Shown one piece after another: positions 1-7,770 of a stretch of 9,996 nt of DNA. Source of the DNA: LH-M37 sp032251315 (lineage in GTDB: Bacteria > Pseudomonadota > Gammaproteobacteria > SZUA-229); the NCBI GenBank assembly GCA_032251315.1, contig JAVVEE010000082.1:1-9996 (forward strand), written 5' to 3'. The notes under the pieces were generated by a model that saw nothing but the letters and a program-made list of their open reading frames with translations, ran no database searches and had not been told where the DNA came from. Numbering within the stretch: the first letter of the stretch is position 1; every line of letters starts with the position of its first letter. Both the position numbers and the translations under genes were made by a program.

Positions 1-282
1 GGCGTCGGTCATGTCATTGACATAAATTGCAGCAATATTTTTGGGTTCTTCAGGTGACAACGTAAATGCGATAGTGTCACGTACTGAAGTAAACCATATT
101 GCTTCCGGCTGGTCATTCAGAATGATCTGTCCTTTAGGTCCGCTGTGATTAACGACAGTCATCAAGCAGTAGTAACCGCTGGCTTCACGAGTCAATGGCT
201 GAGGCGGCGGTGCTTCTACTTCCGGTGTTTTATCACAGGCGCTTAATAGTAAAGCCAGCATTAGCATCGTTAGTTTATACAT
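1..282 (-). CDS. nosL: NosL, copper-binding outer-membrane lipoprotein (partial, N-terminal 94 residues)
   Basis: NosL delivers Cu(I) in the periplasm to apo-NosZ, feeding assembly of the copper centres with NosDFY. The window edge removes the C-terminus, leaving 94 residues. I chose the ATG at 282-280 because it gives a short type II signal peptide. That peptide has a hydrophobic stretch ending in the lipobox LLSAC, with Cys16 as the lipidated residue, followed by a Pro/Glu-rich linker. The mature part shows the family signatures: a Cys-x-Met pair (YYCLM, Cys39 and Met41), then NHSGPKGQI (about 45-53), then FTSVRDT (64-70) and LSPEEP. In known NosL proteins the Cys/Met region takes part in Cu(I) binding. 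The gene follows nosY after 46 bp and is the last nos gene visible. No strong Shine-Dalgarno is seen, only GGTG about 10 nt upstream. The identification is firm, the exact start slightly less so. Confidence 0.93.
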   Translation of the reverse strand, partial: MYKLTMLMLALLLSACDKTPEVEAPPPQPLTREASGYYCLMTVVNHSGPKGQIILNDQPEAIWFTSVRDTIAFTLSPEEPKNIAAIYVNDMTDA

Positions 283-328
283 AATGTCGTTCACACCATT
301 TATAGAAATTATAAAATAGAAAATTCTC

Positions 329-1156
329 TTAAAGCTCGCGGCGTTGAAACACTAGCAGCGTCGCCGCTAATGGCACGATCACCCATAGCAGCATGACCAC
401 GAGCATAAGTGCTCCGCTAAAACCGGCGCCACTGGCGACGCCGGCAATACCAGCGGCCTGACTCACTCCTTCGAACAAGCTAAGGTTGAAGATGCGATAG
501 GTATCGGTTGGACTAATCAACATCAGCGTGGAGAATAACTGCTGACTGATCACCTGCCCCTCATCGAGCAACAACGCACCGAACAGTATTAAATCGTACA
601 GGACAACAAACAAAAGCCATAAACCGATCGCCGCACCAGCAGCTGTCGCCCTTTCTTTTACCAGCACACTCACCAGATAGCCCAGGGCGATAAAAATGGC
701 CCCCAGGATCAGCGAACTTGACATCATAATGACGTAGGCCTGCCAGCCATCAGTGATGCCTTCATTCATTAAAATCATGATAATAATAGCGCCGCCGTAA
801 CCTGCAAAAATCGCGATAAACAGAATACTGAGGTGTCCCAGAAACTTGCCCATAATCACCTGCCATCGCCTCACCGGATAGGTGAGCAGCAGCATCATGG
901 TGCCGCGTTCAAACTCTCCGACGAGGGCATCGAAGGACAGCATCAAGGCAATCAGCGGTATCAGATAAACGCTCAAACTCGCCAGGCTGATGACAGTGAC
1001 ATCCAGTGCACTGGCGCGAATCGAACCAGTGGGTGCCGAACCCAGTATGGACAATGCCAGTGCAAGCGTACCTAAAACAATGATGGCAGCGGCAATCCAG
1101 CGATTGCGTAAACCATCACGAATTTCCTTTAAAGCCAGGGTCAGTAGCATTTTCAT
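329..1156 (-). CDS. nosY: NosY, ABC-2 type membrane permease of the NosDFY copper-centre maturation complex
   Basis: NosY is the inner-membrane subunit that pairs with the ATPase NosF and the periplasmic NosD to support maturation of the CuZ cluster of N2O reductase. The 275-residue product is the usual length for the family. Six hydrophobic segments are visible, at about 21-39, 54-78, 106-129, 142-165, 172-197 and 247-270, the topology of ABC-2 permeases. A short N-terminal cytoplasmic helix (KEIRDGLRNRW) precedes the first segment. The loop DALVGEFERGTM followed by LTYPVRRWQVIMGK (about 76-104) is the conserved cytoplasmic region that contacts the ATPase. A SPTDTYRIFNL motif (215-225) lies in the last large periplasmic loop. 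The start ATG overlaps the nosF stop as ATGA, indicating translational coupling, and no strong Shine-Dalgarno is present. A second ATG two codons later is a possible alternative start. It is unlikely to be a generic transporter because of its place between nosF and nosL. Confidence 0.95.
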   Translation of the reverse strand: MKMLLTLALKEIRDGLRNRWIAAAIIVLGTLALALSILGSAPTGSIRASALDVTVISLASLSVYLIPLIALMLSFDALVGEFERGTMMLLLTYPVRRWQVIMGKFLGHLSILFIAIFAGYGGAIIIMILMNEGITDGWQAYVIMMSSSLILGAIFIALGYLVSVLVKERATAAGAAIGLWLLFVVLYDLILFGALLLDEGQVISQQLFSTLMLISPTDTYRIFNLSLFEGVSQAAGIAGVASGAGFSGALMLVVMLLWVIVPLAATLLVFQRREL

Positions 1157-2091
1157 GATCGATCATTGCTCATGAAATAGCTATACACTTCATCCAGGCG
1201 CGGTGGTGAGATCTGCAAATCGCTGATATTCTCACCAAGTTCTGTAATTCTTCGTATCAGGGGCATTTTTTCTTCATTAGAGCAGCTCAGGTTCAGACCC
1301 TGATCACTAATCCGGTTAATGTTTATATCAGAGCCCAGACGTTGCGCAACATTGTTTACTTCACCCGACAGCACGGAAACTTTCAAACGTACCGGCAATG
1401 AGGCAAGTTGATAAAGTTCATCCAGACTGCCGCAGGCGACGACGATGCCTGCTTTCATGATGATGAATCGATCTGCTCTGGCTTCCACTTCGTTGAGTGC
1501 ATGTGATGAAATAATTGAGGTGGCACCTTCCTTATGCAGATCATCAATCAGCTGATAAAAGTGCTGACGTAAAATCGGATCAAGTCCGGTGGTGGGTTCA
1601 TCGAGGAACAGCAATTGCGGGTCACCCAGCATGGCTTGGGCCAGACCCAGACGTTGTCGCATACCTTTTGAGTAAGTGCCAACTCGTCGCTTTGAGGCAT
1701 CTGCAAGGCCGACTAACTCCAGTAATTTTTCACAGTCAGCATTGGAAACCGCTTTAAGACGCGCATAAAACCTCAAGACTTCACGACCTGTCATGGCTTC
1801 GTAAAAAGCGACACTCTCAGGAAGATAACCCAGTGTTTTGTGCAATGCTACGGATGCATTAAATGCAGGATTACCACCCAGCACCTCGACCGTGCCCGAG
1901 CTGGCGCGTGTGAGCCCCAGCATCAGTTTCATCAGGGTAGTTTTGCCGGCGCCGTTATGACCCACCAGAACCACGCACTCGCCAGCCTGCACGTTTAAAT
2001 CAACATTGCTTAGCACGGTTTCGATACCGTACTGTTTACTGACCGACTGCAATGAAATGACTTCAGGATTTACCGCATCCAACTCAACCAT
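1153..2091 (-). CDS. nosF: NosF, ABC ATPase of the NosDFY complex
   Basis: NosF is the cytoplasmic ATP-hydrolysing subunit that drives NosDFY during assembly of the copper-sulfur CuZ site. All nucleotide-binding motifs are present in the 312 residues: Walker A GHNGAGKTT (44-52), signature YSKGMRQRL (140-148), Walker B LLFLDEP (160-166), D-loop GLDP (169-172) and switch His197. The Q-loop position reads GYLPES, with Pro-Glu in place of Gln, which is common in the drug/copper-type ABC ATPases closest to NosF. Residues from about 230 to 312 form the family C-terminal extension ending in LDEVYSYFM. The ATG overlaps the end of nosD by 8 bp. It has a GGAG Shine-Dalgarno inside nosD at 2101-2104, 9 nt upstream, so the start is well supported. 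The stop overlaps the nosY start by 4 bp, so D, F and Y are probably made as a coupled unit. Confidence 0.96.
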   Translation of the reverse strand: MVELDAVNPEVISLQSVSKQYGIETVLSNVDLNVQAGECVVLVGHNGAGKTTLMKLMLGLTRASSGTVEVLGGNPAFNASVALHKTLGYLPESVAFYEAMTGREVLRFYARLKAVSNADCEKLLELVGLADASKRRVGTYSKGMRQRLGLAQAMLGDPQLLFLDEPTTGLDPILRQHFYQLIDDLHKEGATSIISSHALNEVEARADRFIIMKAGIVVACGSLDELYQLASLPVRLKVSVLSGEVNNVAQRLGSDININRISDQGLNLSCSNEEKMPLIRRITELGENISDLQISPPRLDEVYSYFMSNDRS

Positions 2092-3415
2092 TCAGTAAAT
2101 CTCCGGGCACGACAAAATCAACCTCTGGAGGTGACATTAACGGCGCGGTATCGGTCACACCGCCGGGATGAATGCCGGGAAATTCAGACTGCGCCCATTT
2201 TAGAATTTGCACTGCCGGGCTGTTGAGCAATAATTTTGCCAGAGGATGACGCCAGATAATTTGATCAACCAGATCATTAGGTTTATAGGGCTGATCGGCT
2301 ATGCCGTTAGCATCAATATCAAAAGTCATATTGTCACTCCAGTAGTTGCCATAACCGTCTTTGGACCATTCAATATAACGGGTACCAACGTATTTCACCT
2401 GTGTCCGGTTATTGATAAAGGCATTGGAATAGATTTCATTTTGTTCTGAACCTGCGGTGAAATGAATGCCTATGTTGCACTCTTCAAAAAAATTATTGGT
2501 AATTGTATTAAAGTTAGCATTATAAACAAAAACGCACTTTTTGGCACCACCGGTAACACGGTTACCGTCTATCACCGAATTATTTGCGAAGTTAAAAAAC
2601 AACCCGCGCTCATGATCACCAATCGACTGATTATTCTTGACAATTAGCCGAGAAGAAAACATTAAAGCAAAACCGACATGATTATTGATAGAAATATTAT
2701 CGCTGACTTCACTATCATGTGCATACATATAATGAATAGCAAAACGCAAGTCACGTAAACGGTTGCCCTGGAAAACATTATCGCGACTGGCGTTAACAAA
2801 AATTCCGTCTCGGCCATAGCGAATATCGTTATACTCAATAATAGAACCCGGCGTATTCCATAAATAGATGCCGTTACCACGGTCGTTGATGCGGTGATGC
2901 TTGCTACCGATGATAACATTGGCGCTAATCACCGCAGAGTTCGGACCTTTCAGATAAACACCTATCTGATTATTTTCAAAATAGTTATTTTCAATTCGTG
3001 TGCGGTCACCTTCTTCAGTAATGAAAATGCCACTGTCTTCGGCGACCAGATTAGTACCCGACTGCCGAATGTTCATGCCTTTAATTACGACATCAGGCGC
3101 TGACACAGTGATGACATGACCGGAGCCCTCGCCATCAATGATGCTATCGCCATCTTTAGTATTGCTGCCCAACAGGGTCAGACTACGATGGACATTCACC
3201 GAACCGGTGTAGACCCCCGCAGTTAAAATTAATGTATCACCATTATTTGCCGAATCAATTGCAGTCTGCAAGACACCGTCTCCGGGCGCCACGCGCCTTT
3301 CTTCGGCCTGTGATAAAAATGTGAAAAACAGGGTAAACAGCAACAACCCGCCAGCCAGCTTTCTGGATACTCCAGAGCTGACTGACGGGCTGTATTCTTG
3401 CTGCTTAACTTTCAA
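2084..3415 (-). CDS. nosD: NosD, periplasmic beta-helix protein for CuZ assembly (non-ATG start)
   Basis: NosD is the periplasmic component of NosDFY. It receives copper from NosL and helps build the CuZ cluster on NosZ. Residues 1-37 form a Sec signal peptide, with basic residues at 2, 4 and 18-19, hydrophobic core GGLLLFTLFFTFL and probable cleavage after SQA (37). From about 55 to 340 the protein is a run of short beta-helix repeats (CASH/NosD type) rich in xNxIxxN and GIxx units, including IHYMYAHDSEVSDN (227-240). The C-terminal NosD signature follows: GNYWSDN (356-362), then DQIIWRHPLAKLLLNSPA (384-401). No ATG is available at the 5' end. The frame opens with TTG at 3415, 9 bp after the nosZ stop, with no clear Shine-Dalgarno, so translation probably depends on coupling to nosZ. 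A CTG or TTG inside the signal peptide would truncate it and is less likely. The product is certain, the start codon is not. Confidence 0.94.
   Translation of the reverse strand: MKVKQQEYSPSVSSGVSRKLAGGLLLFTLFFTFLSQAEERRVAPGDGVLQTAIDSANNGDTLILTAGVYTGSVNVHRSLTLLGSNTKDGDSIIDGEGSGHVITVSAPDVVIKGMNIRQSGTNLVAEDSGIFITEEGDRTRIENNYFENNQIGVYLKGPNSAVISANVIIGSKHHRINDRGNGIYLWNTPGSIIEYNDIRYGRDGIFVNASRDNVFQGNRLRDLRFAIHYMYAHDSEVSDNISINNHVGFALMFSSRLIVKNNQSIGDHERGLFFNFANNSVIDGNRVTGGAKKCVFVYNANFNTITNNFFEECNIGIHFTAGSEQNEIYSNAFINNRTQVKYVGTRYIEWSKDGYGNYWSDNMTFDIDANGIADQPYKPNDLVDQIIWRHPLAKLLLNSPAVQILKWAQSEFPGIHPGGVTDTAPLMSPPEVDFVVPGDLLNG
3363..3375 (-). other. Small inverted repeat (CTGGA-TAC-TCCAG) in the nosD signal-peptide region
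   Basis: A perfect 5-3-5 inverted repeat lies about 40-50 nt into the nosD message, inside the signal-peptide codons. In RNA it would form a tiny hairpin that also encloses a GGAG sequence. It may be coincidental. It is listed because nosD lacks an ATG and a clear Shine-Dalgarno, so local structure could matter for its initiation. Confidence 0.25.
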
Positions 3416-3424
3416 AAAGAACGA

Positions 3425-5335
3425 CTACGCAGGTTCTACCAGCATACGACCACGCATTTCCATGTGCAGCGCATGACAGAACCACTGACAATAGAACCAG
3501 TGTACACCAGCACGATCAGCAGTAAATGTGACTGATGATGTTTGCTGCGGCCCTATCTCCATCGCTACACCGTAGTTAGCCATAGTAAAACCGTGAGTCA
3601 GGTCATCAATTGAATCATTATTACTGATATAAACTGTGACTTCATCACCCTGTTTCACAGTGAATTTCTCCATGCTGAAGTTTGGAGCAATTGACCACAT
3701 ATAGACACGTACCTTATTACCGTCACGTATCACCTTAGAGTCGGTATAAAGTTCAACGCCATCCTTCTTAGCCTGTGCGGTTGCCTCCGCCCACATGCGG
3801 TCGCCCTTGGTCCAGATTGAATCCGGGTTGACGATATCATTACGCACAATAATAACGTCATGCGGCTCCGCATACGCCGGGCCATCATGCATAATCTGCA
3901 TTTTCTTACCGCTAATGTCGATCAGCTGCTCGTTCTCCGGTTTTAGAGGCCCAACGTTGATAAAGCGATCTTTGGAGAATTTATTGAGCGACACCAGCCA
4001 TTTGCCATCAGCTTCTTTGGTCTCACCCATCGAAGTATGGTTATGGCCCGGTTGATAATGCACGTCAATTTTTTCCAGAATGGGATTAACTTTTTTACCG
4101 TTATAAGAATCAATGGCTTTCTGAATATTCCACTTAACGGCCTGGCTATCAAGGAACAGCGTAGTGAAGGCGTTACCCTTGCCATCAAAAGCGGTATGCA
4201 ATGGACCCAGACCCAGTTCAGGTTCCGCAACCACGGCATCACGTGGCTGAATCTTGTCACTGAATAGATCAGGTAGACGTCGAACGTCTATGACAGTCAC
4301 AGTGGGTGATAATTTGCCGTTGAAGACCACATGGATACCATCCGGTGCAGTATTACAGCCATGCGGACTGTTGGGGACGGGAATATAACGCGTGTATTTT
4401 GAACCCTTACGACCATCCAGTACAGGCACGCCATTGATTTTCTGAAAGTCGCCGGCTTTCACGCCTGCTTCAATTGCCTTGATATCAAACACCACAGCCC
4501 AATCACGTTCGTTGCCCATCATGCCCGCTAAATTTGTAGCTTCTTCACTGTTGTAGCAGGTAGAGAACGCGTAAAGACCCTGATAATCCGCATCACAGTT
4601 ATCAAGATTACCGTCGACCATGATCTGCCAGGAAACTTTCATTTCATCGCCATCGATGGCAGTAAAGATCGCATGGTATTTTTCAGGCTCATCAAGAATG
4701 CTGCCGTCATTGGGGATAGGCACACGATGCTCGCCGTTGGCGAAGATGTAACCGGTGCGTGGGTATTTTTGCGGACGCAAGCCATGAATATCTGCGGCAT
4801 TGGGAATTTCAATAATTTTGTCACACTTCATGACATCGCAACGGATACGGGCGACACGGGTATTGGCCTTGTCATTCATAAACAGATAGCGACCATCGTA
4901 GGTGCCGTCGGTAAAGGACATGTGTGGATGATGCAAGTCACCATTATCCCAGGTACCGCCGCGACCACCGGAATCGAGGAATTTTTTAGTCTCAGGTAAA
5001 AGTCCGTCGCGTAAAATTTTACGACTTTCATTGGTAGAACCCCAGCCCGAAGCACTACAGCGATTGAACACAGGGATACGCAAAAGTTCACGCATGGATG
5101 GAACACCCATAACACGTAATTCACCAGCCTGGCCGCTACTCCAGAAACCGTAGTATTCGTCCAGATCGCCGGGGCCAACATGGGCTTTATTATTTGCAGC
5201 GGCGACAGCTGCCTTAGGCATCATGCCTGCAAAACCGGCCAGGCCGGCTACACCTGCTAAGGCACTTAGTTTGACAGTACCGCCAAGCAATTGGCGACGA
5301 CTGATGCCTTTATTTTCAATTTCATCGTTATTCAT
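3425..5335 (-). CDS. nosZ: NosZ, clade I (Tat-exported) nitrous oxide reductase
   Basis: NosZ reduces N2O to N2 in the periplasm, the last step of denitrification. I chose the ATG at 5335-5333 (636 residues) because AGGAG (5343-5347) lies 7 nt upstream. The earlier in-frame ATG at 5350 overlaps that Shine-Dalgarno. Residues 12-19 (SRRQLLGG) start a twin-arginine signal ending near AAVAA, which marks clade I. The seven-bladed N-terminal domain carries the CuZ histidines: the pair in DLHHPH (135, 136), IHG (184), SPHG (325), GPLHT (380), GHNH (431) and EPHD (492). The C-terminal cupredoxin domain carries CuA: His581, then Cys616, Trp618, Cys620, His624 and Met627 in CQWFCHALHMEM. All expected ligands are present and the length is typical (P. 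stutzeri precursor 638), so the enzyme should be functional. It lies between nosR and nosD in the standard order, and its copper insertion needs the downstream genes. Confidence 0.98.
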   Translation of the reverse strand: MNNDEIENKGISRRQLLGGTVKLSALAGVAGLAGFAGMMPKAAVAAANNKAHVGPGDLDEYYGFWSSGQAGELRVMGVPSMRELLRIPVFNRCSASGWGSTNESRKILRDGLLPETKKFLDSGGRGGTWDNGDLHHPHMSFTDGTYDGRYLFMNDKANTRVARIRCDVMKCDKIIEIPNAADIHGLRPQKYPRTGYIFANGEHRVPIPNDGSILDEPEKYHAIFTAIDGDEMKVSWQIMVDGNLDNCDADYQGLYAFSTCYNSEEATNLAGMMGNERDWAVVFDIKAIEAGVKAGDFQKINGVPVLDGRKGSKYTRYIPVPNSPHGCNTAPDGIHVVFNGKLSPTVTVIDVRRLPDLFSDKIQPRDAVVAEPELGLGPLHTAFDGKGNAFTTLFLDSQAVKWNIQKAIDSYNGKKVNPILEKIDVHYQPGHNHTSMGETKEADGKWLVSLNKFSKDRFINVGPLKPENEQLIDISGKKMQIMHDGPAYAEPHDVIIVRNDIVNPDSIWTKGDRMWAEATAQAKKDGVELYTDSKVIRDGNKVRVYMWSIAPNFSMEKFTVKQGDEVTVYISNNDSIDDLTHGFTMANYGVAMEIGPQQTSSVTFTADRAGVHWFYCQWFCHALHMEMRGRMLVEPA

Positions 5336-5342
5336 AATATTA

Positions 5343-5347
5343 CTCCT
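5343..5347 (-). promoter_or_regulatory. Shine-Dalgarno AGGAG that fixes the nosZ start
   Basis: AGGAG on the minus strand ends 7 nt before the ATG at 5335-5333. It overlaps the codons that would follow the upstream in-frame ATG at 5350, which itself lacks a ribosome site. This argues for the downstream ATG as the real nosZ start. Confidence 0.8.
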
Positions 5348-5356
5348 CATTATTTT

Positions 5357-5374
5357 GCCTGTTAATGTGCAGGC
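5357..5374 (-). other. Hairpin GCCTG-N8-CAGGC in the nosR-nosZ spacer
   Basis: A perfect 5-bp stem with an 8-nt loop lies in the nosR-nosZ intergenic region (about 5336-5427), ending 9 nt before the nosZ Shine-Dalgarno. It is not followed by a T run, so it is not a rho-independent terminator. A stabilising or processing hairpin at the 5' end of the nosZ message would fit the need for far more NosZ than NosR. I saw no convincing separate promoter in the spacer. Confidence 0.35.
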
Positions 5375-5427
5375 GGATTACACCCCCGAGACAAACCAGG
5401 GCCAGTAGCTACTCAACTCTTTTCTTT

Positions 5428-7662
5428 TCATTTTTTCATCAGTTCTACTTCAATAGCTGATTCCGTTTTATCCGATGGTGCAGCCTTACGAGCAGACCGA
5501 CGCTCTCTCTTCAGACGTTTCTGTATCATCACCGGACAGGCATGATCATCGAAATAAACAACCTGACAATGCAAACAGTAAAGGCATTCGTTTACATTAA
5601 TGTTGCCCTCAGGGTGTATTGCCTGCACCATGCACTCATTACTGCACCGCTGACAGGGTGAACCGCATTCCTTGTAGCGTTTCAACCAGGAGAACATGCG
5701 CATTCTGCCGGGGATTGCCAGTGCCGCACCCAGCGGACAAAGATAGCGACAATAAAAACGTTCGATAAAAATACCCGGAACCAGTACCGCTACGGCAAAA
5801 ATCACGTACGGCCATTCACGTATAAAGTTAAGAATAATGGCGGTCTTAAAGGGCTCAACCTCAGCCAGGCGTTCTGCCAAATCCAGCGAATAAAGGGAAA
5901 GCCCGAACAGCACAAGGAATATTAAATACTTGAAACTCCACACGCGCTCATGAATAAACCACGGCACAACAACCTGTCTGATTTTGAAAAACTTAGCGAT
6001 ACGATTAAGCAATTCCTGCAACGCGCCAAAAGGACATAACCAGCCGCAATACGGTCCGCGCCCCCAAAACAGCAGAGCTGCGGCTACCGATGCCCAAAGA
6101 ATGAAAATAAGTGGTTCCATAAGAAAATAGGCCCAGTCAAAACCGCTGACTAAAGCGCTAAACATGGCCAAAATATTAACCACGGAAAGTTGTGCATTGA
6201 AGTACCAGCCAATTATGAAAAGCGTAAAAATCATAAAACCGATACGAATCCGATCTGCAAGTACCGGGCGTTTAACCAACCATTCCTGGAAAAAGAAGAT
6301 CGCCGTCAGTACCATCAGTCCCAGACCAAGTACCCCGATCTCAAAAGTCTTGAGTTCCCACATCTTTTTCCAGACAGGTTGTGGGGCTGCATCCATATCT
6401 ATTGTGACTTCATCCACCTCAGTTTTGGTAAATTTCAGGTATTGCTCGGGGACGCTATAGTTAAGATCAAAAGTCAGAAAAGCCTTTTCTGTCGGACCAA
6501 TATCACGACCTACCAGCAACTCCAGCTTCCACGGCATGGCAGCATTGAATTTCAGGTCGGCAGGCGTTCTGAACAAACTAATTTCTTTTAATTCCGGGGC
6601 GCCCTCTGCCGTTAACTGACGTAGACGCTTATGTTGCGCATCATGGAAACGAATCGATGCATCGCCCTGAATGATCTGAAAACGATCAAAAATACCCCCC
6701 CGCACATAACCGGAACCCTTAAATGAAAATCGACCTTCGCCTGCCAGAAGAACGGCCTCTTCACCAGGTTGAAGCTTATTCATAAGATTACGGTACTCGT
6801 TTTCACCGAGTAGACTTCGACCGATAGTGGGCACTGAAACTACGGCGGCATAAAGCTCGACAAATATCTCGCCCTCATCACCTTCTTCGGGATTTTCAGC
6901 CGCCAGCGGCTCGCGAGACTCTGCAAAAGCTTTATTAATATCTCCTAGCGTGATTTTCAAATGCTGGATTGAGCCTTCTTCGACCAGTGTTGACCAGTCC
7001 TTAATCGTGTCAATTTCAGTATCAACACTGGCAACAGGCCCAGTATCTTTGACTTTAGGCTTAAGCCCGGATAAACCATGGGATCGAGCGACCATCATGG
7101 CGCTACGCAAAATATTGTCATCCATCACCATCACCGTTACCGTCGCACCAGTAACGATATCGACATGATGATCCAGAGTTCCACGCACGAGCTTACCTAC
7201 ATCCATGCCTTCGTATTCATTAAGTACATCAATAATACGTTGTTCAGGAATACCTACCAGTACAATGGGCTCGTGATGTTCAACCAGTAGAACCTTCTGA
7301 ATGATGCCCTGCATATCCAGTGCAACCAGCTGGTGAATTGGCTTACCGGAATAACCGGTGCTGTTGGTATAATCTGAAGTCAGAAACACGTAGCCGATCT
7401 GCTGATTCTGTTTGTAGGCAACTGCGATGGGCGGCTCGCCCTCTACATCAGCAATTCTGTCGGCAGTGGGAAATATTTTTTCTACATCGATACTCTCAAG
7501 AAAACGGGGCAGTTCTGATTTGGCATGGGCCGAGGCTATAATCAGACATTGAAGCAAAATTATTACAGCAAATATCCATACACTCGCTAATGATGTTACA
7601 TGCGAGACATGCTTTTCAGGCTGAATGCGGGTTAATACACTATAACTATTTTGACTATACAC
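5428..7662 (-). CDS. nosR: NosR, membrane flavo-iron-sulfur protein for N2O reductase electron supply and maturation
   Basis: NosR is a polytopic membrane protein needed for nos expression and for keeping NosZ active, probably by passing electrons to it. Numbering is from the GTG at 7662 (744 residues). A signal-anchor hydrophobic stretch lies at about 29-45 (ending SAHA). A periplasmic FMN-binding domain carries the flavinylation motif TGATVT (171-176), where Thr176 is the expected attachment residue and ApbE would be required. Transmembrane segments lie at roughly 441-459, 472-490, 515-533, 577-593 and 618-635. Two cytoplasmic CxxxCP motifs follow: CGWLCP (539-543) and CRYLCP (638-642). The C-terminal ferredoxin-like region has Cys 666, 670, 673, 677 and 693, 696, 699, 709, enough for two 4Fe-4S clusters. 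The frame stays open to another GTG at 7767, but that start lacks a Shine-Dalgarno, would leave only 30 bp to the divergent gene and would bury the FNR-type box. P. stutzeri NosR is 724 residues. The product is certain, the start moderately so. Confidence 0.95.
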   Translation of the reverse strand: MYSQNSYSVLTRIQPEKHVSHVTSLASVWIFAVIILLQCLIIASAHAKSELPRFLESIDVEKIFPTADRIADVEGEPPIAVAYKQNQQIGYVFLTSDYTNSTGYSGKPIHQLVALDMQGIIQKVLLVEHHEPIVLVGIPEQRIIDVLNEYEGMDVGKLVRGTLDHHVDIVTGATVTVMVMDDNILRSAMMVARSHGLSGLKPKVKDTGPVASVDTEIDTIKDWSTLVEEGSIQHLKITLGDINKAFAESREPLAAENPEEGDEGEIFVELYAAVVSVPTIGRSLLGENEYRNLMNKLQPGEEAVLLAGEGRFSFKGSGYVRGGIFDRFQIIQGDASIRFHDAQHKRLRQLTAEGAPELKEISLFRTPADLKFNAAMPWKLELLVGRDIGPTEKAFLTFDLNYSVPEQYLKFTKTEVDEVTIDMDAAPQPVWKKMWELKTFEIGVLGLGLMVLTAIFFFQEWLVKRPVLADRIRIGFMIFTLFIIGWYFNAQLSVVNILAMFSALVSGFDWAYFLMEPLIFILWASVAAALLFWGRGPYCGWLCPFGALQELLNRIAKFFKIRQVVVPWFIHERVWSFKYLIFLVLFGLSLYSLDLAERLAEVEPFKTAIILNFIREWPYVIFAVAVLVPGIFIERFYCRYLCPLGAALAIPGRMRMFSWLKRYKECGSPCQRCSNECMVQAIHPEGNINVNECLYCLHCQVVYFDDHACPVMIQKRLKRERRSARKAAPSDKTESAIEVELMKK

Positions 7663-7734
7663 GTAGCAGACACCAAGTTTAGGTGGATAATTTATTTTCA
7701 GAAGCGTAGTCTGCGACAAATTGACGCAATTCGT

Positions 7735-7748
7735 ATGATGCAGGTCAA
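7735..7748. promoter_or_regulatory. FNR/DNR-type box in the nosR / ferritin-like divergent region
   Basis: The plus strand reads ATGAT-GCAG-GTCAA (TTGAC-CTGC-ATCAT on the minus strand), matching nine of ten positions of the TTGAY-N4-RTCAA pattern bound by FNR, DNR and NNR-type regulators. Its centre is 32 bp from the centre of a good -10 hexamer (7771-7776) pointing at the ferritin-like gene, the class II activator geometry. In the nosR direction class II spacing predicts a transcript start near 7700, about 38 nt before the GTG at 7662, but the -10 there is poor. nos promoters are commonly controlled by this regulator family. Motif match only; binding is inferred. Confidence 0.6.
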
Positions 7749-7750
7749 GT

Positions 7751-7764
7751 AAGACCAAAGTCAA
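7751..7764. promoter_or_regulatory. Degenerate second FNR/DNR-like site
   Basis: AAGAC-CAAA-GTCAA has one perfect half-site and one with two mismatches, located 16 bp from the better box. It could be a weak second site or chance. Confidence 0.25.
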
Positions 7765-7770
7765 CACTAA

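Noticed and set aside
308..313. Perfect TATAAT on the minus strand between nosY and nosL, a possible internal nosL promoter
   Set aside because: There is no -35-like hexamer at 16-18 bp, and the spacer is so AT-rich that a TATAAT is likely by chance.
2662..2919. An 85-codon minus-strand open frame with hydrophobic residues inside nosD
   Set aside because: It lies wholly within the clearly coding nosD in another frame and resembles nothing recognisable.
6190..6591. A 133-codon plus-strand open frame opposite nosR
   Set aside because: It is antisense to the conserved nosR membrane and periplasmic regions, has no ribosome site and no recognisable domain.
7651..7664. TTGAC half-site near the nosR GTG as another FNR box
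   Set aside because: The partner half-site at the required 4-bp spacing reads CACGT, which does not fit.
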